DNA from: SAR324 cluster bacterium
GTDB lineage: Bacteria; SAR324; XYD2-FULL-50-16
Direction: 5' to 3'
Length of the DNA stretch: 43,452 nt
Assembly (NCBI GenBank): GCA_028282885.1
Contig: JANQGX010000085.1
Coordinates: 1 to 43,452, forward strand
Every line of letters begins with the position of its first letter. Within the stretch, counting starts at the first letter, position 1. A model generated the notes under the pieces. The model saw nothing but the letters and a program-made list of their open reading frames with translations. It did no database searches and was not told the origin of the DNA. This document shows positions 1-8,260 of the stretch, in pieces. The translations under genes and the position numbers were made by a program.

Positions 1-756
1 CAAGACTGGCGAAAGGGTTATGGCGGTGACCAACAGTCCATCTGGCAGGCAACCCTGGGTGCGGAAGCGGTTGCTTTCACAACCCATCCCGCCACTGAGA
101 CGGATGGAGGAGACAGTCCCAATTACTGGGTAGGATATGGTACCATGCCGCGGGCAATCCAGGTGAAAAATGTGGTCATCTCGCTCTATGATATAGACAC
201 CTCCGACGGATTATATGTTTCCGACCAGCCCTTGTATACCCATGCATACCTGCCGAAGGGCAAGTTCGACGAAGCGGTCAAGGAGTCCGGATGGTTTTTT
301 GCGCGCAAGGATGATGGCTATCTGGCGCTCTGGACTTCTGATTCAACGGCTGTTTGGGTGACCAACGACAATGCGGAAGAAGCCGATAAGGGGGATTACG
401 AAATTATTGCCTCGGGTGAAAAGACCATCTGGATTTGTGAACTGGGAAGCAGCTCCGAATATGCTGATTTCGACAGTTTTAAAAGTGCGATAGCCGGGGC
501 AAGCCTGACTACAGATATTTCCTCGGGTATGCAGGTCACTTATGAATCCCCTTCCCAGGGTACCCTGGTTATGAACTGGGACGATGATCTCACGCAGGAT
601 GGCTCCGCGGTGAACATTTCGGATTATAAGCGATATGAAAATCCCTACTCTTCGGCTGATTTTCCGGGAAGTGAGATTACCTTTGAGTTGAACGGAGAAT
701 CCCTGACGTTGAATTTCAGCAGTTCAAGCAGGACGGTGAGTAGTTATCTGCAGTAG
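1..756 (+). CDS. C-terminal part of an unrecognised large protein (5' end outside window)
   Basis: The reading frame is open from base 1 without a start codon, so the gene begins upstream; the first internal Met is at base 145. The visible 251 residues are rich in Trp, Tyr, Gly, Ser and Asp and alternate short polar and hydrophobic stretches, as in beta-rich domains of secreted carbohydrate-active proteins. No catalytic motif, membrane segment or lipobox is visible. The run QDWRKGYGGDQQSIWQ near the start looks like part of a folded enzyme domain rather than a linker. It converges with the radical-SAM maturase gene 79 bp away. A polysaccharide lyase or hydrolase is possible, but this is a guess from composition and neighbourhood. 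Confidence 0.75.
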   Translation, partial: QDWRKGYGGDQQSIWQATLGAEAVAFTTHPATETDGGDSPNYWVGYGTMPRAIQVKNVVISLYDIDTSDGLYVSDQPLYTHAYLPKGKFDEAVKESGWFFARKDDGYLALWTSDSTAVWVTNDNAEEADKGDYEIIASGEKTIWICELGSSSEYADFDSFKSAIAGASLTTDISSGMQVTYESPSQGTLVMNWDDDLTQDGSAVNISDYKRYENPYSSADFPGSEITFELNGESLTLNFSSSSRTVSSYLQ

Positions 757-834
757 ATTTTGCGGAGATAAAAAGCTTCCGGGTTATTTACAAATTTGGT
801 CGCGGGGCAGATGTTTTGCCCCGTTATTAAGTCC

Positions 835-2067
835 TTATCCCGGTTTGCCGCAACACTTCTTGTACTTTTTCCCGCTTCCGCAGGGACAGGGATTATTACG
901 CCCCACTTTTTCTGCCTGTCGAGGATTTTGCACTCCGGCTCTGTTCTGCTCCGACAGGCGTTGTTGCCGGATTGATTCGGCAAGGACTTCAAAACCATGG
1001 GCGGAATGAGTATAAAACTGCTGCCAACCGTCACAAAGCCTGCTGAGGTTCCCTGCTTTGCATTCTACCGCAACCCTGTGCTTGATGCAGTCACCCTGGC
1101 ACAGAGGCAGAACTTCACACGTTTCACATTGAGGATGCCACTGTTTTTTTCGAGCACCGAACTGCCGATACAGTGGAGATTTCAGCAGACTGTCCCATGA
1201 ATCGCTCAAGATGTTACCAAGGCGAAGTGGTTCATCCACAAAAAAATCGCAGGGGTAGACATCTCCATTGTATTCCACTACGAAGTACTGGCAGCAATTG
1301 TTTCCCATGGTGCAAACACCGGCATTGCCATCCACCAGTTGGTTGAGTACGGCATCGAACTGGCGAATGGATACCTTGTAGGCATCTTTCGGGTACCAGA
1401 GATCATAGATCCGGCAAAGGAAATCACCCCATTCGCTGCCGGAAATGGCGTAGGGTAGCAGGTCTCCCTTCTCGTCGAATTCAACGCAGGGGATATACTG
1501 GTGATAAGTGTGGCCTTCTTCTACCAGATATTGATACACCTCTTCAGCCCTGTGAACGTTCGCCTGGCTGACCAATACCAGGATATTGAACTCGACCCTT
1601 TTTTCACTTAGGAGATCGATCCCCTTGACCACCCGCTCGTGCGAACCGACGGAATCAGTGGTTTGACGATAGAGGTCGTGAATTTCTGCGGGACCGTCCA
1701 GGCTGCAACCCAATAGGAATTTATAATCCGCAAAGAGAGTGGCCATTTCATCAGTTATCAGGGTCGCATTGGTCTGAAGGCCATTCCCTACTGATGAACC
1801 GGGTCTTCCGTATTTCTGTTGCAGCTTCACTACCTTTTTGAAAAACGCCGTTCCCATCAGGGTGGGCTCACCTCCCTGCCAACCGAAGGAGTAAAATGGT
1901 TGATCCGTGGCAAGATAGCTGCTGATCAGTTTTTCCAACACCTCATCCGACATGCGGTGTCGTCTGGTTTCCGGATAGATGTCACATTTTTCCAGGTAAA
2001 AGCAATACTCACAGTTTAGATTGCAATCTGCCGAGGCGGGTTTGATAAGAAGCGAAAAGGGATTCAT
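835..2067 (-). CDS. Radical SAM/SPASM maturase, anaerobic sulfatase-maturating enzyme (anSME) type, with SEC-C tail
   Basis: This 410-residue protein has the radical-SAM cluster motif CNLNCEYC (Cys15, Cys19, Cys22) right after the N-terminus, as anSMEs do. It also has GCSLDGP in the barrel and a C-terminal SPASM region with paired Cys motifs (CTMGNNCCQYF, YPCDFF, CETCEVLPLCQGDC) for two auxiliary [4Fe-4S] clusters. anSMEs oxidise the active-site Cys or Ser of sulfatases to formylglycine. The last 22 residues are a SEC-C metal-binding module (NPCPCGSGKKYKKCCG), a tail found on some members. No sulfatase is present here, so the substrate lies elsewhere or is a different peptide. The gene sits 67 bp downstream of the polyferredoxin gene on the same strand, which may supply electrons. 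The start fits the family N-terminus. Confidence 0.9.
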   Translation of the reverse strand: MNPFSLLIKPASADCNLNCEYCFYLEKCDIYPETRRHRMSDEVLEKLISSYLATDQPFYSFGWQGGEPTLMGTAFFKKVVKLQQKYGRPGSSVGNGLQTNATLITDEMATLFADYKFLLGCSLDGPAEIHDLYRQTTDSVGSHERVVKGIDLLSEKRVEFNILVLVSQANVHRAEEVYQYLVEEGHTYHQYIPCVEFDEKGDLLPYAISGSEWGDFLCRIYDLWYPKDAYKVSIRQFDAVLNQLVDGNAGVCTMGNNCCQYFVVEYNGDVYPCDFFVDEPLRLGNILSDSWDSLLKSPLYRQFGARKKQWHPQCETCEVLPLCQGDCIKHRVAVECKAGNLSRLCDGWQQFYTHSAHGFEVLAESIRQQRLSEQNRAGVQNPRQAEKVGRNNPCPCGSGKKYKKCCGKPG

Positions 2068-2134
2068 AGTGTTCCGATATCTTGGGTTCTCTGGGAAGTT
2101 TAGGTTCTGTTCCCGAATGAGTCAAGACCCGGAA

Positions 2135-3151
2135 CTAGATTCCCGGATGGGTGACGGCCGGGGAATCGATTAGTTTCAATAACTCCCTGAACTCGGATTC
2201 AGGCAAATGGGTTTGCCAGTATCCTGTTATCATCCCCAGGCCGACCAGACCAAAGTAACTGAAAACAATGGCAGAACCCAGGTAGACTGGTGACCAGCGG
2301 TTTTTGAATTTGAAAGCCCCCGACTCAAATGCAAGGGTGCTTTTCACCGGACAGGCATCCACACAATCCAGACAGGCGGAACATTCCGGACTGTAAACTC
2401 GTGATTTGACACGAACATCTATTCTGTGGGGGCAGGCTTTGCTGCATTGCCCACAATCCGTGCAAGTGTCTTTGTCCCGGGTGATTGCCGAGGGACTGAT
2501 GAATCCCAGCAATCCGGTAAGGGCGCCATACGGACAAAAATATCTGCACCAGAAATTCTTAATAAAGAGAGATCCGATCACCAGGATGAAAAGTACAATT
2601 GCGGTTGTCAGGGACATATGGGTAAAAAAACGCAGCATTTTGGCATCGGAAATCTTGTAGTAAGGGCTGTTGATAAAGGCGGAAATCGCGTCCAGGGGCA
2701 TCGTGAGAATAACCCAGAGGAAGAATCCCAAAAGCAGGTACTTTATCCCCATCAACGGGTAATCCAGCCATCGTGGAGGACTGATTTGCCTACCGAAAAG
2801 AAATCTGCCAGTTTTCCAAGTCCATTCGGAGAGCGCTCCGATCGGGCAAAACCAACTGCAAAACGCCTTGTGGAATAAAAACGAAATCAGCAAGGCAAAC
2901 CCGAAAATCACCATGGCGGCGGGATGAGTTATATCCCACTGGCCGCTCAACAGAAACCTTTTCCAGCTCATCAAGGCACCAATGGGCAGGAAACCCTCAA
3001 CACCTGCGGGTCTGGGGATAGTAACGGCCCCGTTGCCCATAGCCTGCCCAATATAGAGATAGAATTGCAGACCGATTGCCAAGGTCCAGATGAAGATGAT
3101 TGATTGAATCAGGTGTCGTGGTTTGAGCTTAAGAAAGTCGAATCTCTGCAT
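2135..3151 (-). CDS. NapH/CcoG-like membrane polyferredoxin
   Basis: A 338-residue protein with about five membrane segments (near residues 15-35, 78-95, 133-152, 180-198 and 290-310). It has two membrane-proximal Cys pairs, CSWFCP (98/102) and CRYFCP (202/206), both of the CxxxCP type seen in NapH, RdxA/CcoG and NosR relatives. Two classic [4Fe-4S] ferredoxin motifs follow, at Cys230-240 and Cys257-267. Such proteins pass electrons from the quinone pool or cytoplasm to periplasmic or membrane reductases. The first gene of a two-gene unit with the radical-SAM maturase, it follows an FNR-type promoter, so an anaerobic electron-transfer role is likely. The exact partner is unknown: no nap, nos or cco genes are present. 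Confidence 0.85.
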   Translation of the reverse strand: MQRFDFLKLKPRHLIQSIIFIWTLAIGLQFYLYIGQAMGNGAVTIPRPAGVEGFLPIGALMSWKRFLLSGQWDITHPAAMVIFGFALLISFLFHKAFCSWFCPIGALSEWTWKTGRFLFGRQISPPRWLDYPLMGIKYLLLGFFLWVILTMPLDAISAFINSPYYKISDAKMLRFFTHMSLTTAIVLFILVIGSLFIKNFWCRYFCPYGALTGLLGFISPSAITRDKDTCTDCGQCSKACPHRIDVRVKSRVYSPECSACLDCVDACPVKSTLAFESGAFKFKNRWSPVYLGSAIVFSYFGLVGLGMITGYWQTHLPESEFRELLKLIDSPAVTHPGI

Positions 3152-3205
3152 GATGGAATGGACCGGATGAAATGAACAATCATCAGGATGTTGTTATCCC
3201 TTTTG

Positions 3206-3254
3206 AGATTTAATTCTAGGTAAAGCGAATCCGTTTTTACTTGACATAAGTCAA
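3206..3254 (-). promoter_or_regulatory. Class II FNR/CRP-family promoter of the polyferredoxin-maturase unit
   Basis: A perfect palindrome TTGACATAAGTCAA lies at 3241-3254, matching the TTGAY-N4-RTCAA half-site geometry of FNR/DNR-type regulators. On the minus strand a -10 hexamer TAGAAT occupies 3218-3213, which puts transcription start near 3206. The palindrome centre is then 41.5 bp upstream of the start, the canonical class II activator position. The leader to the ATG at 3151 is about 55 nt. Confidence 0.65.
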
Positions 3255-3917
3255 ATTAAAAAAGGCAGATTTTGCGATTTTCCGGAACCATTGATTTTGA
3301 TCCGGGATAAAAGCCTGTTGGGCATTGTAAGTCATCATTCCTGGTGCTATATTTTACCAAAACAGTCGATTTCGACCGATTTATTCAAGAATCCGATCCG
3401 TGAATCAAAGGATATCGTGAAGCTGATTGCTTCGTTTGCAGGCCGTAATCGCAAACCGGTTTCAACAAGGTTTTGTGAACCCTTGCCCGGTACGGAGACT
3501 TAATAACCACTAATATTCGGAGAATTTATGATTTTGACAATCCTTGAGGAAGTCGTAGCGGTTAATGCTTACGGGGATTGTTCGGTCTGACCTGATGTCG
3601 TCTCATTTTGTTTCACCCGGTACGTTCGTGACGTATGCCTGTAGTTGGAGTCGCATCAAACAGGTATTGGTTCTATCCGAACGCGCTGTCCAACGGAGTT
3701 CTGAGCCCTTTTAACCAGGTATCAGCTTCGGATTGACGCATTGGTACGGTAGTTTCTGGCATCGACATCCTGCCACCCCTCCGCTTGAATCCCCTGTAAG
3801 TGTTGGCCCCCTTAGCTTTTACAATTCAACGCAACAAAAACTGGTATCGATACGGGAACAGATCAAGTATCAGGTTCCTGTGACATCGATCACGACTTTT
3901 ATTCAGGGGAAAATACA
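3255..3917. other. Long non-coding interval before rsgA
   Basis: About 660 bp without a convincing conserved gene. Open frames of 70 and 91 codons occur, but they show no recognisable domain and no good ribosome site. One very short frame (3528-3590) has a good Shine-Dalgarno and is listed separately. No tRNA, rRNA or clear terminator is visible. Confidence 0.5.
3528..3590 (+). CDS. Possible 20-residue leader or small peptide
   Basis: ATG at 3528 follows a GGAG 6 bases upstream and reads 20 codons to TGA: MILTILEEVVAVNAYGDCSV. The predicted peptide is hydrophobic then polar, with one Cys near the end. Nothing identifies it. It could be a spurious frame, a leader peptide or a small secreted or modified peptide; the SPASM radical-SAM enzyme is about 1.5 kb away in the opposite orientation, which is weak context. 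Confidence 0.2.
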   Translation: MILTILEEVVAVNAYGDCSV

Positions 3918-5018
3918 ATGGAATTGGAAAACCTGGGATGGAACAACCATTTTTCAAACCAAATTTCAACGGACAATTTTGATAAAACTGGCATCGGTCG
4001 AGTCATAGATGTCCAGAAAAACAGCTTCAGACTGCTGGGATTGAGGGGAGAGTGTCGGGCTAAGTTGTCCGGATCTTTCAGTTTCAATCTGCAATCTGCC
4101 TTTGATTTGCCGGTTGTCGGAGACTGGGTTTTGTTTAATAAAGCTCCGGACGACGATACGGCTATCATTCACACCCTTCTGAACCGTCAGAACTCGATTT
4201 CCAGAAAGGCAGCGGGATCGAGTCGTTCCAAAGAGGAGAGCACAGGCCGGGTACAGGTGATGGCAGCCAATGTGGATACCGTATTTATAGTTTCGGGATT
4301 GGATCGCGATTTCAATCCAAGAAGGATAGAGCGATATCTAACACTGGTTTACGATAGTCATGCCATGCCTGTGGTTCTGCTTAACAAAGCGGATCTGTGT
4401 GGTGATGCGGAAGATAAACGTTTCGAGATCGAGTCGATCGCTATTGGAGCGCCTGTTCTTTTGATTTCGGCCAGATCCGACGATTGCATCGATGTGATTC
4501 GACCCTATCTGATGCCTGGCTATACTGCAGCGTTGCTGGGCTCTTCGGGTGTGGGTAAATCCACTTTGATCAATGCTTTGTTGGGGAGGGAACGTCAAAA
4601 GGTCAAATCGGTAAGCGAAGCGGTTGGCAAAGGCACCCATACAACAACACACCGGGAACTCATCCTGTTACCGGAGGGCGGTATGATTATCGATACTCCC
4701 GGCATGAGGGAACTGCAATTACAGGATTTTGACGAGGGGCTGGATGTCACTTTTGAGGATATTGAGCAATTGGCTACCTGTTGTAGATTTTCCGACTGTG
4801 GTCACGATTCGGAGCCCGGCTGCGCAGTGATTGAAGCAATCGAGCAGGGAGATTTGGATCCTGATCGCTTACAGAGCTATCTTAAACTCAAACGGGAGAT
4901 AAGCTACTATGATGACAGGGAAACCAAGAGTTCTCGGGTCATCGAAAAAGAGAAGTGGAAAAAGATCAGGATTCTGCAACGCAACCTGAAAAAACACCCG
5001 AAGCATCGAGGGAATTAA
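3918..5018 (+). CDS. rsgA: Ribosome small-subunit-dependent GTPase A
   Basis: The 366-residue protein has the circularly permuted GTPase order unique to RsgA/YjeQ: an OB-fold N-terminus, then G4 NKAD (156-159), G5 SAR (184-186), G1 P-loop GSSGVGKS (208-215) and G3 DTPGMR (259-264). A C-terminal zinc knuckle follows, with Cys289, Cys294, His296 and Cys302 (CRFSDCGHDSEPGC). RsgA binds the immature 30S subunit and uses GTP hydrolysis to drive late maturation and release of RimM/RbfA-type factors. Length and motif spacing are normal. The C-terminus is basic, typical for rRNA contact. It stands alone after a long non-coding stretch and converges with the DUF3365 gene. Confidence 0.96.
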   Translation: MELENLGWNNHFSNQISTDNFDKTGIGRVIDVQKNSFRLLGLRGECRAKLSGSFSFNLQSAFDLPVVGDWVLFNKAPDDDTAIIHTLLNRQNSISRKAAGSSRSKEESTGRVQVMAANVDTVFIVSGLDRDFNPRRIERYLTLVYDSHAMPVVLLNKADLCGDAEDKRFEIESIAIGAPVLLISARSDDCIDVIRPYLMPGYTAALLGSSGVGKSTLINALLGRERQKVKSVSEAVGKGTHTTTHRELILLPEGGMIIDTPGMRELQLQDFDEGLDVTFEDIEQLATCCRFSDCGHDSEPGCAVIEAIEQGDLDPDRLQSYLKLKREISYYDDRETKSSRVIEKEKWKKIRILQRNLKKHPKHRGN

Positions 5019-5092
5019 ATTGTTGGATTGTGGTTGGGAGACACTCTTGGAAGAGTAGTGGCATGTCAGGTGTTCAATTCGGCTGGAAGGGA

Positions 5093-6034
5093 TTATGGCT
5101 TTCCGTTTTTGGAAAGCTTTGATTTCCTGTACCACTTTTCGTCGCCATATAATTCTTCGGTGCACTCGGGGCAGACACCATGACTGAACAGTGCATCGGA
5201 GTGGTTTTCTATGTACGATTCAAGCTGTTCCCAGAAACCGGAAACGTCGCGGATTTTTTTACATCTGGCGCAGATAGGGAGAAATCCGCTTAACGTTTTG
5301 ATATTGTCAAGGGCATCCTGGAGTTCCACATTGGCAGAAAGGAGCTGTTTCTGGTTACGCGCGATGTGGTTTCCAAAAAGCAGGAAGGCGGCAGCACCTG
5401 CCAATGCTGTGGTAATATGGCTGATCCAGAGAACCCAGTTGATTTTTTTCGGTTCGATGGGAAGGGTGACGCTGATACCGCCTCGAATATCTCCCTCGTG
5501 GTATCCCTGCTTTTCATGACATTGCAGACAATTGCGCGTAGTCACAAGCGGTGCCATATAGCGATATATGCCAACACCATTGCGATCCGTCAGGAACTCC
5601 CGGTATTCCGGAACACCCTTTTCGAAACTCTGCAGAGCCTTCGCTTCCCATTCGTCAGCCTTGTTGGCAGGGCGAATCGGCTTCAAACTGGTGATGTGAA
5701 AGCGAATATTACTTCCCTCCAAAGCTATGCTTGCGATTTGGCGCGTCATGAAAGCAGGGTTTATCTTGGTCAACTTCAGTCCCTCCCTGGTTTCGAGATC
5801 GCGAAACGGATCCTCAAGATATGGATTGGGCGAGGTTTTCTCGCCGATGGGAACATAAACCCCGCCGTGTTCGGCATTCCATGACCGGGTTAGCACAATC
5901 TGCTGAAAAAAGGCTTTAGCTCCCTGGTGAAACAAACTCTTCTGCTGGGCATTCTCCGAAGTTACATTCCAGAAGAGTGAAAAAGCGCAGATGCTAACCC
6001 ATCCTATCATCAAAGTAGTAATGAGTTTTTTCAT
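5093..6034 (-). CDS. DUF3365 (Tll0287-like) heme-binding membrane sensor with Cys-rich tail
   Basis: Started at the Met (6034) eight codons inside the longest frame, this is a 313-residue protein. Order: an N-terminal membrane anchor (residues 3-22), a periplasmic DUF3365/Tll0287-like domain (about 30-195) with a c-type heme motif CLQCH at 169-173, a second membrane segment (about 199-221), a short coiled-coil (225-248) and a cytoplasmic tail. The tail carries CARC (255-258) and CPEC (288-291) around FSHGVCPEC, a module known at the ends of PAS and kinase proteins. No kinase, GGDEF or HAMP domain is present. Sensing of redox state or a small ligand by heme, passed to the Cys-rich tail, is an inference. 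Confidence 0.85.
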   Translation of the reverse strand: MKKLITTLMIGWVSICAFSLFWNVTSENAQQKSLFHQGAKAFFQQIVLTRSWNAEHGGVYVPIGEKTSPNPYLEDPFRDLETREGLKLTKINPAFMTRQIASIALEGSNIRFHITSLKPIRPANKADEWEAKALQSFEKGVPEYREFLTDRNGVGIYRYMAPLVTTRNCLQCHEKQGYHEGDIRGGISVTLPIEPKKINWVLWISHITTALAGAAAFLLFGNHIARNQKQLLSANVELQDALDNIKTLSGFLPICARCKKIRDVSGFWEQLESYIENHSDALFSHGVCPECTEELYGDEKWYRKSKLSKNGKP

Positions 6035-6313
6035 ATTTGTATTGTGTAAAAAATGCATTATTCTGATCCTTTAGGTTCGGTTTAGACCTAAATACGCTAT
6101 TCCTCAGCCGGTGACAAGTCCGGAAATACAGACGCAGAATTATATCTCGTTAAATTCGATGTATACGGAGTAAAATTGAGGGAAGTTAAATCCTTCTTTC
6201 CGTAGGCGAAAAGATGGTCCGGTTGAGTTTAACCAGGGTGCTTTGGGATGGAGAGGGATTAAAGCCGTTAGAATAAAATTGGCTTTGATGCACGGATTAA
6301 CCGGGAAGTTGGT

Positions 6314-6991
6314 TCATTGCCAGGCAAAATGAGGTTGTTCAAAATGAGCAACCCTGGTGTCCCTGCCGTGAATAGCGACTTCCCGAAATTGATAAAGGAT
6401 GGCGCCGGTAGGAGAAGCGATCCAGCTTTGACCAATCGGCATCAGCAGAACCGGATTTTCCGATTCGGGGATAGAGTCCAGGATAGGGGCATCTTCTCTC
6501 ATTAACTCGGCAATGGGTATTCTATGAATCGAACCCACCTCTGCGGGGTTGGGAATCAGTTCCAAGACGGTTCCGCCCCAGAAAACAACAGGAGTGATGG
6601 CAAATCCCGAGCGGGTGATGAAATCATCCAGTCTGCCCAGTATGGAGTTCTGTGTCAGTTTCAAGCCCACCTCTTCATGCAACTCCCGTAAAGCAGTCTC
6701 TTCCGGGCTTTCCCCTTCATCATTGCGACCTCCCGGAAGCGCCCATTGTCCTGCATGATGATTCAATCCCGGATTGCGACGGGTGAGAATGAGGGCTGCA
6801 TGCTCTTTGGTGAGCTTTTCCCGGGACATGCCATAGACGCCGGGATCATCGGCCACATTGACAACAGTTAAGGCCACAGCAGCTCTTTTGCCGGCTGTTC
6901 CCTGTGAAGCATTAACCTGAAATCGCTTCAGGTGCTGCCGAATGAGGGCTTGCAGTTCGTTTCCAATAATGAATGAGGAGTTATCTTCCAT
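6314..6991 (-). CDS. NUDIX hydrolase, CoA-pyrophosphatase-like
   Basis: Starting from the Met at 6991 gives 225 residues; an in-frame upstream extension to 7168 is Arg/Ser-rich, resembles no domain and is left out. The NUDIX box is complete: GRNDEGESPEETALRELHEE, then VGL (about residues 88-110), matching Gx5Ex7REUxEExGU with all metal-binding acidic residues. The preceding LILTRRNPGLNHHAGQWALPGG resembles the CoA-diphosphatase subgroup (NudL-like), which cleaves CoA to 4-phosphopantetheine and 3',5'-ADP. Substrate specificity cannot be read with certainty from the motif. It is not clearly in an operon. Confidence 0.88.
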   Translation of the reverse strand: MEDNSSFIIGNELQALIRQHLKRFQVNASQGTAGKRAAVALTVVNVADDPGVYGMSREKLTKEHAALILTRRNPGLNHHAGQWALPGGRNDEGESPEETALRELHEEVGLKLTQNSILGRLDDFITRSGFAITPVVFWGGTVLELIPNPAEVGSIHRIPIAELMREDAPILDSIPESENPVLLMPIGQSWIASPTGAILYQFREVAIHGRDTRVAHFEQPHFAWQ

Positions 6992-7582
6992 GATATTCGG
7001 TTTTATTAATTCGTCGGTTTCATTGCGGTCTTTCCGGTTCGAACCTCTGCAACCCGGTGGATTGATCAGGCATGAGACCGATTCCGGAAATTGTCCCGGG
7101 TGTTCATCCTGGCTGTAACTGCCCCGGGCGCGAATCAGAATTGCAGATCTTTGCCTGGTTTCCATCATAGTCGGAATCTGAAAGACAAGGATACCATGAT
7201 TCCAGTCTCTTGAAAACTACGCATTTAATCCGGATTCACGTAAACGATGTGAGCAATCGGTTACAACTGGACCGGGAGATTATCCATTCAGGAAGACGCA
7301 TGGATCGGTTCGTTGATCTCGGTTAAGCCGTTTCCGGCTTTAAAAGCTTTTCGAACAGACAGTCTCTTTTTGCTTGTGATTTCTGCACCATTTTTGGTGC
7401 ACCTCAGGCGGAAGTGCGATTGGAATATTTCCTGAATTGTGATAACCAATAGTTACACGATACGCAGACTCCATCTCTGCATGGGATACCATCGGGCTTT
7501 CATCGGATTTGAAATCAATCGACTTATAAATCCACATCTATCACACTTTGTCTGGACTCAATAATGAACAGGGATATCTCCC
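6992..7582. other. Non-coding interval between divergent NUDIX and thioesterase genes
   Basis: Nearly 600 bp between divergent genes with no supported CDS. It contains a hairpin AAGCCG-TTTC-CGGCTT at 7325-7340 and a perfect palindrome at 7384-7401 (listed separately). A 65-codon frame on the minus strand (7340-7537) overlaps both structures and has no recognisable domain. Confidence 0.5.
7384..7401. promoter_or_regulatory. Perfect 18-bp palindrome resembling an NtrC site
   Basis: TGCACCATTTTTGGTGCA has perfect 7-bp arms around TTTT. The arms match those of NtrC sites (TGCACC and GGTGCA), but the usual spacer between these hexamers is five bases and here it is six. It lies 182 bp upstream of the thioesterase start and about 380 bp upstream of the NUDIX start. 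No -24/-12 sigma54 promoter was found beside it. It could be the operator of another dimeric regulator. Confidence 0.4.
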
Positions 7583-8056
7583 ATGGAAAATGAAAACAAT
7601 TTTGCCTTTCAGGATTACTATCCTGATGACTATGCACATTGCTACGGTTGTGGTCGTTTAAATGAAGACGGCCTTCAGATTAAAAGCTATTGGGATGGCG
7701 ACGAGAGTGTCTGCCATGTCAATCCCCACAAACACTACACTGGGGGGATGAAAGATATTCTCTACGGCGGCCTGATCGCATCGTTGATTGACTGCCATGG
7801 AGCCGGAACCGCCGCTGCCGCCCAGGCCAGGGAACTGAAGATCAACCTGGAACCGGGCACCATGCCCCGATTCGTGACGGCGTCCCTGAAAGTAGACTAC
7901 CTGGCTCCCACACCGGTGGGAAAGGAAATTGAATTGAGGGGAACGGTAAAATCCATCGACGGCAGAAAAGTGGTGGTGGAAGTCACCCTCTCTTCCGAAA
8001 ACAACCTCTGTGCCAGGGGAGAAGGCTTGTTTATTCAGGTACGTGAAAAATCCTGA
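7583..8056 (+). CDS. PaaI-family hotdog-fold thioesterase
   Basis: A 157-residue protein. The N-terminal HCYGCGRLNEDGL signature is typical of a PaaI/YbgC-like hotdog subgroup. The central HYTGGMKDILYGGLIASLIDCHG forms the hotdog helix with its glycine turn, followed by the beta-strand sequence PRFVTASLKVDYLAPTPVG. Members hydrolyse acyl- or aryl-CoA thioesters in the cytoplasm as homodimers or tetramers. No dedicated catalytic His/Asp pair can be assigned by eye. The gene lies 204 bp upstream of the tetR gene and is oriented with it and the export operon, suggesting that acyl-CoA or lipid-like compounds are the common theme. Confidence 0.85.
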   Translation: MENENNFAFQDYYPDDYAHCYGCGRLNEDGLQIKSYWDGDESVCHVNPHKHYTGGMKDILYGGLIASLIDCHGAGTAAAAQARELKINLEPGTMPRFVTASLKVDYLAPTPVGKEIELRGTVKSIDGRKVVVEVTLSSENNLCARGEGLFIQVREKS

Positions 8057-8211
8057 TGCCTGGCTATTGAACCTATAGCCGGTTTCAACCTGTGTGGTTT
8101 TTAACTAAACCAGGTGAGATGCCGGACCACAGTATCGAACATTAACGATCTGCGTTGCTATTCACTCAAATCGGATAGTTAAGATCAAAAACTAATATCT
8201 TAAAATAGAGA

Positions 8212-8240
8212 TTGACAACATACCGTACGGTTAGTATGTT
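8212..8240 (+). promoter_or_regulatory. tetR promoter with embedded operator
   Basis: TTGACA (8212-8217) and TATGTT (8235-8240) are separated by exactly 17 bp. An inverted repeat AACATAC (8217-8223) / GTATGTT (8234-8240) with a 10-bp core fills the spacer and overlaps both hexamers; the core region includes the 10-bp palindrome ACCGTACGGT (8222-8231). A repressor bound here would block RNA polymerase, so autorepression is expected. A near-copy of the site occurs at 8975-8995. Confidence 0.8.
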
Positions 8241-8260
8241 ATAAAAAAACGGATTTAATA

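Noticed and set aside
6992..7168. 59-residue N-terminal extension of the NUDIX protein
   Set aside because: Not domain-like, and the Met at 6991 starts a normal NUDIX protein.
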